Shown: positions 63,055 through 64,000 of the stretch, one piece after another
How positions within the stretch are numbered: the stretch's first letter is position 1
How the letters are laid out: the number at the start of each line of letters is the position of its first letter
Origin: CAZOIA01 sp964579675
GTDB taxonomy: Bacteria; Planctomycetota; Phycisphaerae; UBA1845; PWPN01
Assembly (NCBI GenBank): GCA_964579675.1
Contig: CAZOIA010000003.1
Location: 1-64,000 of the forward strand
Length of the DNA stretch: 64,000 nt
Direction of reading: 5' to 3'
The notes under the pieces: model-generated
The model's input: the letters and a program-made list of their open reading frames with translations, nothing else
What the model was told of the DNA's origin: nothing
Database searches by the model: none
Position numbers and translations under genes: made by a program

Positions 63055-64000
63055 ATGTCACGTCTTGCACGGGTCCTGCGAGCGGTCCGTCGAACCACGA
63101 TGAGGCTGGCGCTGGGGACCTTTACCCTGCTTGCTGCGACGTGCGACAAGGACGGGCCGGCCGATGTCACGGCGGGAAGCGGCGGGGGCAAGAGCGCCGA
63201 GAGAGTGGCCGCAGGGCCTGAAACATCGCAGCCGGCGTGGCCGATCGGCCAAGCGAGGGCCAGAGGTCCGACGGAGACGATGCCCTTTTCTGAGGGGGGC
63301 GCCCGGTCATACATCGGTGAACACCTGGGTCAAACCCGCCTGCAGGAAGCCCCCCGCCTGGACATCTTCGCGGCATCGGCGCTGGGCATGGTGGATCGTG
63401 TTGCGGCCCTTGTCGAACAGGACCCCTCACTGGTCAGGGCCGGGTGTGGTCAACGCCGGACCCCCCTCCATTCGGCAGCGGCCAAGGGCCATGAGGCCGT
63501 GGCGGAGCTTCTCATCGCCAGGGGAGCAGATGTGAACGCGCAGGACCAGTTGGGCCTGACCCCGCTGCATGTGGCGGCATTCGCCGGCCAAAGACGCATG
63601 GCGGGATTTCTCATTGCCAACGGCGCGGACATACATGTCAGGGCCTCGGACGGCTGGACCGCCCTGCACGAGGCGGCGAGCAGCGGGCACGGGTCTGTGG
63701 CGGGGCTCCTCGTTGACCGGGGCGCCGACGTCGATGCGAGGGACGAGGCGGGCACTACCCCCCTGTACCGCGCGGCGCAAAGGGGCCGCACCCTTGCCGC
63801 AGAGCTTCTCATTGCCAAGGGAGCTGAGGTCGATGCAAAGGGCGACTTCGGCGACACCCCCCTGTGGATAGCGGCACTCAACGGTCACAACGCCGTAGCC
63901 GAACTGCTCATCGCCGCGGGCGCCGACGTCAATGCGACCGATACGCTTGGCGGCAGCCCGCTGGACTATGCGGCAAAGGAGGGCCACACGCCGCTGGTGA
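63055..64000 (+). CDS. exported ankyrin-repeat protein, 3' end outside window
   Basis: An open frame from ATG 63055 (or ATG 63100) to the window end, without a stop. The start carries a hydrophobic signal (MRLALGTFTLLAATC) with a Cys at a lipobox-like position (AATC, imperfect), so it may be a lipoprotein. After a roughly 95-residue Gly/Arg-rich linker come at least five ankyrin repeats (TPLHSAAAKGHEAVAELL, TPLHVAAFAGQRRMAGFL, TALHEAASSGHGSVAGLL, TPLYRAAQRGRTLAAELL, TPLWIAALNGHNAVAELL) with GADVNA-type turns. Ankyrin arrays bind proteins. The partner is unknown. It follows the Gfo/Idh gene after 37 bases on the same strand. Confidence 0.82.
   Translation, partial: MSRLARVLRAVRRTTMRLALGTFTLLAATCDKDGPADVTAGSGGGKSAERVAAGPETSQPAWPIGQARARGPTETMPFSEGGARSYIGEHLGQTRLQEAPRLDIFAASALGMVDRVAALVEQDPSLVRAGCGQRRTPLHSAAAKGHEAVAELLIARGADVNAQDQLGLTPLHVAAFAGQRRMAGFLIANGADIHVRASDGWTALHEAASSGHGSVAGLLVDRGADVDARDEAGTTPLYRAAQRGRTLAAELLIAKGAEVDAKGDFGDTPLWIAALNGHNAVAELLIAAGADVNATDTLGGSPLDYAAKEGHTPLV

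Overview
The window looks like a chromosomal segment of a GC-rich, Gram-negative member of the Planctomycetota, probably near the Phycisphaerae. This is inferred from gene content, not from a marker-gene tree. The pointers are DUF1080 proteins, Tat-exported sugar isomerase and Gfo/Idh proteins, a type I sulfatase, a very large secreted SUMF1/FG-GAP/beta-helix protein with a dockerin-like tail, an ECF sigma factor paired with a prepilin-like membrane partner, and many short palindromic repeats. LpxB argues for an outer membrane with lipid A. A C-terminal group 3-like [NiFe]-hydrogenase piece and its maturation protease indicate anaerobic or hydrogen-linked redox metabolism.

Layout. 1-1.1 kb: end of a hydrogenase operon. 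1.2-7.9 kb (+): a carbohydrate block (MFS transporter, TIM-barrel sugar isomerase/epimerase, GH65 phosphorylase/hydrolase, double-DUF1080 protein) whose members are separated by copies of one palindromic repeat. 8-10.8 kb: rpmB, a methyltransferase and an S41 protease. 11-16.1 kb (-): a spermidine-synthase-like membrane/TPR fusion and a winged-helix AAA+ ATPase. 16.4-28 kb: heparinase, PilT-like ATPase, trxB, purF, a flavoprotein remnant, ribokinase, an HTH-REC protein, an alpha/alpha-toroid protein and ElbB. 28-31.5 kb: a repeat-rich stretch with a gene fragment, a secreted beta-propeller and a sulfatase. 31.5-41.9 kb: RNase Z-like protein, nrdR, ECF sigma/anti-sigma pair, sigma-54 activator, the rpsB-tsf-pyrH cluster, lpxB and an FmdB-type zinc ribbon. 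42-50.5 kb (-): a TPR membrane protein, the giant secreted protein and pckG. 50.6-61.3 kb: VanZ, argS, a flavoprotein oxidoreductase, an AIM24/TIGR00266 protein and carB. 61.4-64 kb: a composite repeat, a Gfo/Idh protein and a truncated ankyrin protein that runs off the end.

The most notable pattern is that several families of short palindromic repeats lie inside reading frames as well as between genes. They occur in the Tat-signal region of the sugar isomerase, in a linker of CarB, in a linker of the VanZ protein, in a loop of ArgS, and at both ends of the sulfatase. In each case the frame stays open, so the repeats appear to have been accepted as extra protein sequence, reminiscent of the Rickettsia palindromic elements. 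No tRNA, rRNA, CRISPR array, transposase or prophage was recognised.
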